DNA of 64,000 nucleotides, taken from NCBI RefSeq assembly GCF_003336745.1, contig NZ_QGMX01000002.1:186001-250000 (forward strand), given 5' to 3'. Below are positions 1-7,438 of the stretch, piece after piece. The position numbers were made by a program, and so were the translations under genes. The notes beneath the pieces are model-generated. The model was not told the origin of the DNA. It saw only the letters and a list, made by a program, of their open reading frames with translations, and did no database searches. This DNA is from Thermus caldifontis. Lineage in GTDB: Bacteria > Deinococcota > Deinococci > Deinococcales > Thermaceae. Within the stretch, counting starts at the first letter, position 1, and each line of letters begins with the position of its first letter.

Positions 1-194
1 AGGGTGCTCCCGAAGGCCAAGGCCACCCAAAGCACCCCGGGAGCCGCCCGGCGCAAAGGGCCCTCCTCCGGGCCCAAGGCCAGGGCCATGATGAAGAGCA
101 TCACCGCAAAGAAGGCTAGAACGGAAAGGAGCCCCGAGCGGTCCCGGACCTCGAGGCGCAGGTCCCGTAAGGCCAAAAGCAAAACCCGCTTCAC
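1..194 (-). CDS. ccmB: Heme exporter protein B (CcmB-like), N-terminal part, cut by window edge
   Basis: Reading leftwards from a GTG at 194 gives an open frame that runs off the window, opening VKRVLLLALRDLRLEVRDR. This is the usual start of CcmB, the membrane subunit of the heme export ABC system for cytochrome c maturation, and a hydrophobic stretch follows. It lies directly downstream of the ATPase gene ccmA, as in ccmAB operons. The GTG start is uncertain: GGAG sits only about 2 nt before it. Serving the many c-type cytochromes of the adjacent sox operon is an inference from context. Confidence 0.7.
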   Translation of the reverse strand, partial: MKRVLLLALRDLRLEVRDRSGLLSVLAFFAVMLFIMALALGPEEGPLRRAAPGVLWVALAFGST

Positions 195-247
195 CGCTCC
201 TACCCTACCGCCGCCAGCAACTTGCGGCCATCCCTTGGCGGGAACCC

Positions 248-817
248 TCATGCCGCCCCCAGTTCCAGGGCCCGGTCCGCCACCTCCTCCGCCAGGTGGC
301 GGTCGTGGGTGGCCAAAACGATCCCCGCCCCCTTGCGGGCCTCAGCCAGGGTGGCCAGCAAAAGCCCTCGCCCCTCCCGGTCCAAGGCGGTTTCCGGCTC
401 GTCCAGAAGCCAGATATCGGGAGCTAAAAGGCTGAGGCGGGCCAGAGCGAGCCTCTTCCTCATGCCGCTGGAAAAGGCCAGAAGGGGAAGGTCCTCAGGT
501 AGGCCGAAGCGGGCCAAGGCTTCCCGCCAGTCCCCCCCCTTTCCGTGGAAGGCCAGGTCGTAAAGGAGGTGTTCCCGGGCGGTGAGGCGGCGGTGGAAAG
601 CGGGAGGGTTAGCCAGGAAAAGGGCTTGGCCCAGCCGCTCCACCTTCCCCCGGGTGGGCTTTAAGAGCCCCGCCATGAGGCGCAAAAGGGTGGTCTTCCC
701 CGAGCCGTTCGGCCCCAAAAGGGCCACCACCTCCCCCCTTTGCAGGGTGAAGGAAAGGTCCCGCACCACCCAGTCCCGACCAAAGCGTTTGGAGATGGCC
801 TGAAGGCGAAGCAACAT
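248..817 (-). CDS. ccmA: Heme exporter ABC transporter ATP-binding protein (CcmA-like)
   Basis: A 189-residue ABC ATPase. Walker A is GPNGSGKT, the signature region FSSGMRKRL and Walker B IWLLDEP, followed by the switch histidine in LATHDRH. The short single-domain length and the CcmB-like gene immediately downstream indicate CcmA, which powers the CcmAB system used when heme is attached to apocytochromes c. It follows ccdA after about 85 nt, so it is probably read with the sox/ccdA genes. The start has GGAGG just upstream. Taken alone it could be another small exporter ATPase; the neighbours make CcmA the best call. Confidence 0.82.
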   Translation of the reverse strand: MLLRLQAISKRFGRDWVVRDLSFTLQRGEVVALLGPNGSGKTTLLRLMAGLLKPTRGKVERLGQALFLANPPAFHRRLTAREHLLYDLAFHGKGGDWREALARFGLPEDLPLLAFSSGMRKRLALARLSLLAPDIWLLDEPETALDREGRGLLLATLAEARKGAGIVLATHDRHLAEEVADRALELGAA

Positions 818-901
818 GCCTCCTTCAGTTTAGGGGGTTCTCCTAGTAAGACATTAGGCCCCCCCTGGGGAAAGGAGCCCAGGCACCCGGCCCCTTACTG
901 C

Positions 902-1570
902 TTACAGATACTTCTGCAACCACTCCGGGGTAATCCTGAGGAAGAAACTGTTCAAGGCGGAATACGTGCCCGTGAGGAGCAAGAGCCCCACCAGGAGAAG
1001 CACCGCCCCTGCGAAGAGCTCCACATAGTGGGAAAGCCGCCCCGCCCGCCTCAGCCACCCCTTGATGCGCTCAGCGAAGAGGGCCACCAGCAAAAAGGGC
1101 ACCGCCAGGCCCAGGATGTAGGCCAAAAGGAGCCCCACCCCGCCCCCCACCGCCGTGAGGGTAAGGATGGCCCCCAGGATGGGCCCGATGCAAGGAGTCC
1201 AGCCCAGAGCCAAGGTAGCCCCCAGGAGGAAAGCCCCCAAGGGGCGGGCGGTTTCCCCCTCGTAGCGCAAGCTTACCCCCCAGCGGGGCCTCAGGCCCAG
1301 CATGTAGAGGCCAAAGAGGATCAGGACCACCCCTCCCACCCGGGCCAAGGTCTGGCGGTGCTCAAAGAGGAGCCCACCCAGAAGGGTAAAAGGCAGGCCC
1401 AAGAGGAAGAACACCAGGCCAAAACCCAGCACGAAGAAGAGGGCGTTGAAAAGGGGGCGCCCCCTCTCCCCCCCCAGGTAGACCAGGTAGGTGGGCACCA
1501 GGGGCAACACGCAAGGGGAGAGAAAGGAGAGCACCCCCGCCAAAAACGAAGCCGCCACGGAAACGCTCAT
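902..1570 (-). CDS. ccdA: Cytochrome c biogenesis protein CcdA (membrane thiol-disulfide electron transporter)
   Basis: A 222-residue membrane protein with about six hydrophobic segments. Two conserved cysteines lie in FLSPCVLPLVP (first helix) and GWTPCIGPILG (fourth helix), the redox pair of the CcdA/DsbD-beta family. CcdA carries electrons from cytoplasmic thioredoxin across the membrane to periplasmic thioredoxin-like proteins. Likely clients here are SoxW at the operon start, and through it the SoxY cysteine or the CXXCH motifs of apocytochromes (inference). The start follows GGATGGAGGC, 9 nt after the preceding cytochrome gene. Confidence 0.9.
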   Translation of the reverse strand: MSVSVAASFLAGVLSFLSPCVLPLVPTYLVYLGGERGRPLFNALFFVLGFGLVFFLLGLPFTLLGGLLFEHRQTLARVGGVVLILFGLYMLGLRPRWGVSLRYEGETARPLGAFLLGATLALGWTPCIGPILGAILTLTAVGGGVGLLLAYILGLAVPFLLVALFAERIKGWLRRAGRLSHYVELFAGAVLLLVGLLLLTGTYSALNSFFLRITPEWLQKYL

Positions 1571-1579
1571 GCCTCCATC

Positions 1580-2128
1580 CTAGGGCAAGGTAAGCCAGGG
1601 GAAGCGGCGTTTGGTTTCAGGGTCCAACTGCAAAAGTTCCCGGGCGGGCATCTTCACCTGGGGCAGGGTCTTCTGGTTGATGGGGTCATGGGCGTCGATG
1701 ATCCCGTTCATGTACAGGAGGAAGGCCACCAGGTGGTAAACCTCCTCATTGGTGAGGGTGCCTTCGGCCCCAAAGGGCATGGCCCGGCGGATGTAGTCGT
1801 AAAGGGTGGTGGCGTACTGCCAGTAGTTGCCAATGGCGAACTCCGCGGGTTCGGCGTCCGGGGTAATGGGGAAGGGCTCCGCCACCAAGCGGTTGAAGGG
1901 GTACCCCTCCCCTCGAGCCCCGTGGCAGGAGGCGCACTTTTCCGCGTAAATGCGCTCCCCTTCCTCCACCTTCCCCTCCCCCGGGGGAAGCCCCCGGCCA
2001 TCGGGGAGGACCACGGGCCTAAGGTCGTACTGGGCCACCAGCTCCTCGGAGATAGGGGTGCCCAGATTGTACCGGGCTCCCACCGCTAGGCCCAAAAGGG
2101 CCAAAAGGATCAGGACGCGCTTAACCAT
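1580..2128 (-). CDS. Monoheme cytochrome c, electron acceptor of sulfite dehydrogenase (SoxD / cytochrome c-550-like)
   Basis: A 182-residue secreted cytochrome: N-terminal hydrophobic signal (VLILLALLGLAVG), heme motif CASCH at 65-69 and a likely Met ligand in RRAMPFG (about 117). The ATG at 2128 has GGGAGGTG 7 nt upstream and overlaps the 3' end of the molybdenum subunit gene by 8 nt, so the two are translationally coupled. It probably takes electrons from the Mo subunit and passes them to the respiratory chain. The pair resembles both SoxCD and the sulfite:cytochrome c oxidoreductase / cytochrome c-550 pair described in T. thermophilus; sequence alone does not decide between them. Confidence 0.82.
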   Translation of the reverse strand: MVKRVLILLALLGLAVGARYNLGTPISEELVAQYDLRPVVLPDGRGLPPGEGKVEEGERIYAEKCASCHGARGEGYPFNRLVAEPFPITPDAEPAEFAIGNYWQYATTLYDYIRRAMPFGAEGTLTNEEVYHLVAFLLYMNGIIDAHDPINQKTLPQVKMPARELLQLDPETKRRFPWLTLP

Positions 2129-3404
2129 CAAACACCTCCCCGCCGCATCCGCCCATGGGCCCAAAGGCCTGCTGGCCCAGGGGCCTATCCCCGTTCACCA
2201 CCCGGCCGTCGGAAAGAATCCGCCAGGCCTGGATGGCGTTGTAGTGGTAGCGGTTGTTCCGGCCCCACTTCTTAAAGAACTCCTCCCGGGTGGGCTGGGT
2301 GTTCCCCTTCTCGTCCCAGGCCCGGCTCCAAAGCACCACCTCCTTGCCGTCCCAGTGCCAGGGCATCTTGAAGCGCACGAAGGCGTAGCGCTCCACCGGG
2401 GGTTCCAAGGTGGCCTGCCGCCAGGTCTTACCCTCGTCAAAGGAGATCTCCACCTTGGTGATGCGCCCATACCCGCTCCAGGCCAGGCCACGGATCTCGT
2501 GGAAGCCCGGCTTGATCTGCTGCAAGCCGGAGGGGTAGGTGATGATGGACTCGGGGTCCATGATCCAGGTGAAGGCCCAGACCTTGCCGTCCGCCATCAC
2601 GTCCGTGTACTCGCTGGTCTCGTCCTTGGCCATGGCCGGCAGATCCGTGACCAGGATGCGCCTCAACCACTTCACCTGGATGCTCCCCTCCCAGCCCGGC
2701 ACCACCAGGCGCACCGGGTAGCCCTGCTCGGGGCGCAAGGCCTCGCCGTTTTGGGCGTAGGCCACCAGCACATCCTCCATGGCCTTCTCCAGGGGCAGGG
2801 AGCGGGTGTAGGCAGCGGCATCCATGCCCTCGGGGATGAGCCACTTGGCCTCGGGCTTCACCCCCGCCTCCTTGAGGAGCAAGGCCAGGGGCACCCCCGT
2901 CCAGCTGGCGTTGGAGGCCAGGCCCCGGCTCCGGGTGGCGGTGAGGTTGGGGTCGGGGGGGTTACGGTAGCCGTTTTGCCCGTTGCCGGCGCACTCAATG
3001 AAGTAGGTGCGGGTCACGGAGGGGAAGCGCTTGAGGTCTTCCAGGGTGAAGACCAAGGGCCTTTCCACCATCCCGTGGATCACCAGGCGGTATTTGGCGG
3101 GGTCTACCTGGGGCACGCCGCCATGGTGCCGTTCAAAGTGCAGGCCGTTGGGGGTGATGACCCCCTCCAGCTTCTCCAAGGGGGCAAAATCCGCTCCGGA
3201 GTGGCGGGTGCGCAGGTTGGGGGAGATGTAGCGCACCACACCTTCCTCAAAGGGGCTCCTCTGGCCGTACTCGGAAAGGGGGGCCCCCAGGGTCCTCATG
3301 GGGGCGAAGGTGTCCTCGTCCCAAGGGGCCGCCTGGGCCTTAGCCTTAAGGAGGCCCAGCACGCCTCCTGCACCCAAAAGCCGGAAGAACTTCCTTCGGT
3401 CCAT
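2121..3404 (-). CDS. soxC: Sulfite dehydrogenase molybdopterin subunit (SoxC / sulfite oxidase family)
   Basis: A 427-residue sulfite-oxidase-family enzyme. It starts with a Tat-like signal (DRRKFFRLLGAGG), has the Mo-ligating cysteine in YFIECAGNG at about residue 138, and ends in a dimerisation domain. It oxidises sulfite, or SoxY-bound sulfane sulfur if it works as SoxC, in the periplasm, passing electrons to the cytochrome encoded next. The ATG at 3404 is preferred because GGGAGGG lies 4-5 nt before it; an ATG at 3416 overlaps that ribosome binding site. Without biochemistry, SoxC and SorA-type sulfite dehydrogenase cannot be separated. Confidence 0.87.
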   Translation of the reverse strand: MDRRKFFRLLGAGGVLGLLKAKAQAAPWDEDTFAPMRTLGAPLSEYGQRSPFEEGVVRYISPNLRTRHSGADFAPLEKLEGVITPNGLHFERHHGGVPQVDPAKYRLVIHGMVERPLVFTLEDLKRFPSVTRTYFIECAGNGQNGYRNPPDPNLTATRSRGLASNASWTGVPLALLLKEAGVKPEAKWLIPEGMDAAAYTRSLPLEKAMEDVLVAYAQNGEALRPEQGYPVRLVVPGWEGSIQVKWLRRILVTDLPAMAKDETSEYTDVMADGKVWAFTWIMDPESIITYPSGLQQIKPGFHEIRGLAWSGYGRITKVEISFDEGKTWRQATLEPPVERYAFVRFKMPWHWDGKEVVLWSRAWDEKGNTQPTREEFFKKWGRNNRYHYNAIQAWRILSDGRVVNGDRPLGQQAFGPMGGCGGEVFDG

Positions 3405-3440
3405 ATACCCTCCCATCGTATCTCTTGAAGGCAAGGAAAA

Positions 3441-3463
3441 CCCCGCCCCCAAAAGGGGCGGGG
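3441..3463 (-). terminator. Terminator-like hairpin between soxF and soxC
   Basis: Nine-bp perfect GC stem (3441-3449 with 3455-3463), followed on the minus strand by TTTT at 3440-3437. It lies just after the soxF stop and before the soxC start, so it may lower expression of the distal genes (soxC, cytochrome, ccdA, ccm) relative to the core sox genes. Confidence 0.7.
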
Positions 3464-3471
3464 AAACACCC

Positions 3472-4761
3472 TTAGGCCGGGCCAAACATGTCGTTCCAGA
3501 GACCGGTGGCCCAGCCGATGGCGGCGGTGCCGTTGGCCGCCGAGCGCTGGTTATCCACGGAGCCCTGGGACTTGATCTGCTTGGCCGCCTCGTCCCAGGA
3601 GTAGTTGGCCGCCACCCAGATGGCCTCTTCGCTGTTCACGAAGGAGTAGCAGATGTTGTTGGGCAGCTCGGCGGGGATCTCCGCCAGGGGCTTGCCCTTA
3701 AGCCTCTCGGCCAGGTGCCGGGCCACGATGTTGCCGGAAACGTAGGCCACCATGCCGCTTTTGGGGTAAGGGGTGTTGCCGGTGATATCCCCCACCAGGT
3801 AGACGCGGTCGTCCTTCTCCGAGAGGAAGTAGGGGACCTTTACGTTGGCCCAGCGCTCCCCTAAGCCCGCGGTGCGCACCAACTCCCCCGCCTTCATGGG
3901 AGGGATGATGTCGGCCAGGGTGAAGGGCACATCCCCAAGTTCCGTCTTCACCACCTTTTTCCCATAATCCAAGCCGGTGATCCGGGTGTTGGGCACGTAC
4001 TCCAGGTAGTCCTTGTAGAGGTCGTTGTAGGCGGCCAGGAAGCCCGGGGCCTTGGAGACAGGCTGGGGGTTAGCGTCCAGGACGATGAGCTTGCCCTTGA
4101 CTCCCTTGGTCTTAAGCCGCCAGGCCAGCATGGCCGCCCGCTCGTAGGGCCCCGGGGGGCAACGGTAGGGGGGGTTGGGGATGTACATGACCAGCTCCCC
4201 GCCCGTCTCGTCAAACTGGTCCAGCATCCGGCGCAAGGCCACGTGCTCAAAGGGCTTGAAGCCCACGGGCATGAGGTGCTTCACCTCGGCGTACCCGGGG
4301 ATGGCCTCGTACATATAGTCAATGCCCGGCGCCAGGACCAAGAAGTCGTAGCCGATGTACCCGCCAGCAGTCCGCACCAGGCGGCGGTCCCGGTTGATGT
4401 CCAACACCCTTTCCTGAACGAAAATCACCCCGTCCTTGACCACGTTGGTGTAGTCAAAGACCAGCCACTCCAGGGGCTTCACCCCAGCCAGGAAGAGGTT
4501 GGACATGGGGCAGGACATGAAGATGGGCTTCTGCTCGATGAGCACCACCTCCACGTCCACCCCGGACTGGACCAGCTTCCGGGCCACCGTGGTGCCGGCC
4601 CAGCCGCCCCCGATCACCACCACCCGCGGCTTGCGGGTCCGGGGAAGCAGGGTGGCCGGGCGGCTATAGAACTCCTGGGCGAAGGCCGAACCCGAAAGAG
4701 CCCCGGCTGCGGCCAAGGCCGCACCCGTCTTCAAAACCTGACGCCGATTCACCTTGCTCAT
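3472..4761 (-). CDS. soxF: SoxF, FAD-dependent sulfide dehydrogenase (flavocytochrome c flavoprotein family)
   Basis: A 429-residue flavoprotein with a twin-arginine signal (NRRQVLKTGAA) and an FAD dinucleotide motif, VVVIGGGWAG (about 47-56). Three cysteines fit the FccB family: MSCPMSN (84, position of the flavin-linked Cys), YRCPPG (201) and NNICYSF (371), the last two being candidates for the redox pair. SoxF/FccB oxidises sulfide and reduces c-type cytochrome in the periplasm. It lies between the DUF302 gene and soxC with short gaps. A terminator-like hairpin follows its stop. Confidence 0.9.
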   Translation of the reverse strand: MSKVNRRQVLKTGAALAAAGALSGSAFAQEFYSRPATLLPRTRKPRVVVIGGGWAGTTVARKLVQSGVDVEVVLIEQKPIFMSCPMSNLFLAGVKPLEWLVFDYTNVVKDGVIFVQERVLDINRDRRLVRTAGGYIGYDFLVLAPGIDYMYEAIPGYAEVKHLMPVGFKPFEHVALRRMLDQFDETGGELVMYIPNPPYRCPPGPYERAAMLAWRLKTKGVKGKLIVLDANPQPVSKAPGFLAAYNDLYKDYLEYVPNTRITGLDYGKKVVKTELGDVPFTLADIIPPMKAGELVRTAGLGERWANVKVPYFLSEKDDRVYLVGDITGNTPYPKSGMVAYVSGNIVARHLAERLKGKPLAEIPAELPNNICYSFVNSEEAIWVAANYSWDEAAKQIKSQGSVDNQRSAANGTAAIGWATGLWNDMFGPA

Positions 4762-4773
4762 ACACCCTCCCTT

Positions 4774-5625
4774 TTATTCACCAGGGCGGTAGGGAACCCC
4801 GCCCGTGGCTTCCAGGATCTCCGTCATCACCTGGCGGGCCTCCTGGAGCATGGGCACCGCCGGCGTACCCATGACCCCAGGCATGATGGTCATGAGCATG
4901 GGTTCGATGGCCCCCACCAAGACGTCATTACCCATCTGCATGGCGAAGAAACGGCAGGGGGCAGCAAAGCCCCCGGCGGGCTGGGTGAGGAACATGATCC
5001 GGGCCCACTCGCTCTTGCAGGGCATGATCACGGTGACCGGGCCCACCTTTACGTTGGGCAGCAGGTTAAGTCCGTGGGAGGTGAGCTCGGTCTCCACCAT
5101 GAGGACCACGTCCTCCGCTTTAGCGCCCGGCACCCGGTACATGAGGGCGGGCATCATGCCGCTCGCGGGATCGGGCATCATGGCGGGGGGCAGACGCTTC
5201 ACGATGCCAAGCCGCCCCAGGGCCGCCTCGAGGCGCCACACCAGCCGCTCCACCTCCCCCCCATACACCTGAAGCATGGAGAAAAGGAGCCGCCCATCAA
5301 AGGTACCCACCTGGAACTTCCCACCCTGCCCGGTGATGAAAACGGTGGGCGGTAGGACAATGGCGGCCATGGGGTTTTTGGAAACCGCCTCAATGCTTCC
5401 CCCATCCGGCTTGAGCACCACCAGGCGGTACTCGGGGAAACCGGGGCCCGTCACCTGCCGCACCTGTTCCCCCAGGTTCAAAACCCGGTCGGGCTCTAAC
5501 CCCACCGACTTAAGGGCCGCCAGGGTCTTGGCCTCCACCTCTTCCAGGGAACCCCGGACGTCCACCAGCAACGACTGGGCCAAGCCTAAACCCAAAAGGG
5601 CCACCAGAGCCAAAAGCTTCCTCAT
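4774..5625 (-). CDS. Secreted protein with two DUF302 domains
   Basis: A 283-residue protein with a signal peptide (LLALVALLGLGLAQS), then two repeats of the DUF302 fold at about 20-130 and 150-265. The second half is rich in methionine (MMPDPASGMMPALM, MQMGN, MLMTIMPGVM) and has two cysteines, at MPCKSEW and APCRFF. DUF302 proteins are often found in sulfur-oxidation loci but their biochemistry is not settled. The start overlaps the rhodanese stop (ATGA) and has a strong GGAGGGAGG. Position inside the operon suggests a role in periplasmic sulfur handling or metal binding (inference). Confidence 0.75.
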   Translation of the reverse strand: MRKLLALVALLGLGLAQSLLVDVRGSLEEVEAKTLAALKSVGLEPDRVLNLGEQVRQVTGPGFPEYRLVVLKPDGGSIEAVSKNPMAAIVLPPTVFITGQGGKFQVGTFDGRLLFSMLQVYGGEVERLVWRLEAALGRLGIVKRLPPAMMPDPASGMMPALMYRVPGAKAEDVVLMVETELTSHGLNLLPNVKVGPVTVIMPCKSEWARIMFLTQPAGGFAAPCRFFAMQMGNDVLVGAIEPMLMTIMPGVMGTPAVPMLQEARQVMTEILEATGGVPYRPGE

Positions 5626-6065
5626 TGCGAACCTCCCTCCACTTCCAGGCCAGCATCCAGCCAGCCTTTGAAGCCGTGAGCAATGTTCTTGGCGTTTTTG
5701 TAGCCAAGGGCCTGCAGGTAAGCGGCCACCACCGCCGAAACGCTTCCCGAGTTGCAGTAAACGAGGATCAAGGCTTCCTTATCCTGGGGAAGCTCCGCCA
5801 AGCGATCCGGCACCTGACCGGCATAGATATGCACCGAGCCGGGGATATAGCCCTTCTTCCGCTCCTCCTCCGTGCGCACGTCCAGGATAAAGGGGTCAAA
5901 GAGCAGGAGGTCCTTGGCCTCCGTGGGGTAGACCAGGTAGCTGGCGGGGGGTACCCGCTTAATGAATTCCCCAAAGGCCTTTACCCAGCCCTCCCCATCC
6001 CCTCCCCCCTGGGCGTGGGCCAGGGGAAGCAGGGGAAGAAGGGCCAACACCTCCCGGCGGCGCAT
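5622..6065 (-). CDS. Periplasmic rhodanese-like sulfurtransferase
   Basis: A 147-residue single-domain rhodanese with a basic, hydrophobic export signal (MRRREVLALLPLLPLAHAQ). The active-site loop is VYCNSGSVS, with the persulfide-forming Cys at 104, and LDVRTEEER marks the start of the fold. It probably carries sulfane sulfur in the periplasm, for example between Sox components. It starts 2 nt after the soxA1 stop and overlaps the next gene by 4 nt. The sulfur donor and acceptor are unknown. Confidence 0.85.
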   Translation of the reverse strand: MRRREVLALLPLLPLAHAQGGGDGEGWVKAFGEFIKRVPPASYLVYPTEAKDLLLFDPFILDVRTEEERKKGYIPGSVHIYAGQVPDRLAELPQDKEALILVYCNSGSVSAVVAAYLQALGYKNAKNIAHGFKGWLDAGLEVEGGSQ

Positions 6066-6067
6066 GG

Positions 6068-6871
6068 CTAGCGGGTGAAGAAGGGCAACTCCTCAAAGGA
6101 GTGCCCGGCCTTGGTGGCCTCGGCCAGCATGTATACGGTCAAGGCGATGTGCACGTCGGAATAGAACTCCGGCTTGGGAATGGCGATGGACTCGTAGCAG
6201 AAGTTGATGCGGTCCTCCATGGTGTAGAGCTTGTCCTCCTCAAAGCGGTAGGCGGGCCACTCGTTGCCCAGGCCCTGCTTGGGGCTCCTGACCGGGGAAA
6301 GCCGTACCCGCTGGCCCGCATACTGATCGTGGCAGACGGCGCAGCTCATGTCCCTGGCCCCTGCGCGGGTGTACCAAAGCTCCCGCCCCAGGTTGTACAT
6401 GGCCAGCTCTGCCGGGTGCTTGGGCACCACCTGGATCTTAGCCTTGGAGGAGAAGGTGGCGATGTAGGTGGTGATGGCCTTCACCTCGTCCCGCTTGATC
6501 TCGTTGGGCTTGTACCCCTGGACGGTCTGCATGCAGGTGTAGACCCGGCTTTCCAGGTCCTCCACCCGCTTGGTGTCGGGGAAGTACTTGGGAAGGACGG
6601 CGTAGGCGCCTTCCAAGACGCCTTTCCCCTTGCCGAAGTCGCACTCCTCGAGGGTCTTGCCGCTAGGCCCCTTGCGGAAAAAGAGCTCCTTCCCCTCCTC
6701 CGCAAAGAGTTCCCCAGGGAGCACGCCAAAGGTCTCCAGGTACATCTGCCGCTGGCGCATGGCCTCCTCAAAGGGGTCCAGGGGCTTTTGCTGCTGGGTG
6801 TAAGCCCCCACGCCCACCAGGGTTCCCAAGGCCACTACGCCCACTAGAATCCAGCGCTTCTTACGTCCCAT
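6068..6871 (-). CDS. soxA: SoxA (copy 1), monoheme L-cysteine S-thiosulfotransferase subunit
   Basis: A 267-residue secreted SoxA with an N-terminal hydrophobic anchor/signal. The heme motif is CAVCH (177-181). The catalytic and heme-ligand cysteine is in INFCYES (225). Cysteines at 77 (ECDFGKG) and 113 (YTCM) match the disulfide that replaces the first heme in monoheme SoxA. With SoxX it links thiosulfate to the SoxY cysteine. It starts 3 nt after the soxX1 stop. A second SoxA at 9742-10524 shares all these residues. Confidence 0.9.
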   Translation of the reverse strand: MGRKKRWILVGVVALGTLVGVGAYTQQQKPLDPFEEAMRQRQMYLETFGVLPGELFAEEGKELFFRKGPSGKTLEECDFGKGKGVLEGAYAVLPKYFPDTKRVEDLESRVYTCMQTVQGYKPNEIKRDEVKAITTYIATFSSKAKIQVVPKHPAELAMYNLGRELWYTRAGARDMSCAVCHDQYAGQRVRLSPVRSPKQGLGNEWPAYRFEEDKLYTMEDRINFCYESIAIPKPEFYSDVHIALTVYMLAEATKAGHSFEELPFFTR

Positions 6872-6874
6872 GGC

Positions 6875-7438
6875 TCACCTCCGGTTGATGGGGGACTCGG
6901 GGTCCAGGAGGAAAGCTACCAGGTCGGCGGTCTCCTCCGGGGTAAAGAGGCCGTGCACCCCACCCCGGTACATGAGGGAGCAGGGCACGAAGGCCCAGGC
7001 GTTGTAGATCTTCTCGTAGGTGTAGCGCACCACCGGCTCGGCGGTTCCCCGCTGGCCGTAGCCCGTGAGGCTTGGACCCATGGTACCGTGGGCCACCTCG
7101 GTGGCCACCCCAGCATGGCAAGCGTAGCAGTTCCCCCGCTTGGGATCGGTGAAGACCTTTTCCCCATTCCTCCAGTCCCCCATGAGCTTGCCGTTTGCCG
7201 GGTACTTGATCAGGGCCTTCTGCTCCGCCAGGAAGCCCGGGATGAGGTCAGGAGGAAGCTTGTCCCGGTACTGGGAGCAAAGGGCCTGGCCCTTGTCCTG
7301 AGCAAGCATCACTTGGGCAAACTCGTGACCGCCCGCATGCAAAGCCGCCTCGAGGCGCTCCCTAAAAGGGCTTACCTGGGTAAGCCCGAGTCCTAGAAGC
7401 AGGGCCGAAGTCAAAACCACTGCCGCTTTTTTCTTCAT
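6875..7438 (-). CDS. soxX: SoxX (copy 1), monoheme cytochrome c subunit of SoxXA
   Basis: A 187-residue exported cytochrome with heme motif CYACH (104-108). Candidate ligand and structural residues lie in VPCSLMYR (Cys153, Met156) and LCSQYRDK (Cys54), both also present in copy 2. SoxX accepts electrons from SoxA when the thiosulfate-SoxY disulfide forms. Its ATG overlaps the soxB stop by 4 nt (ATGA), and soxA1 follows immediately, so a soxB-soxX-soxA unit is translated together. Confidence 0.88.
   Translation of the reverse strand: MKKKAAVVLTSALLLGLGLTQVSPFRERLEAALHAGGHEFAQVMLAQDKGQALCSQYRDKLPPDLIPGFLAEQKALIKYPANGKLMGDWRNGEKVFTDPKRGNCYACHAGVATEVAHGTMGPSLTGYGQRGTAEPVVRYTYEKIYNAWAFVPCSLMYRGGVHGLFTPEETADLVAFLLDPESPINRR

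Noticed and set aside
740..2089. Long open frame on the plus strand opposite ccdA and the cytochrome gene
   Set aside because: His/Gln/Gly/Pro-rich translation typical of antisense frames in GC-rich DNA; the minus-strand genes have clear motifs.
1950..3428. 492-codon plus-strand frame opposite soxC
   Set aside because: Low-complexity antisense translation with no ribosome binding site; soxC on the other strand is certain.
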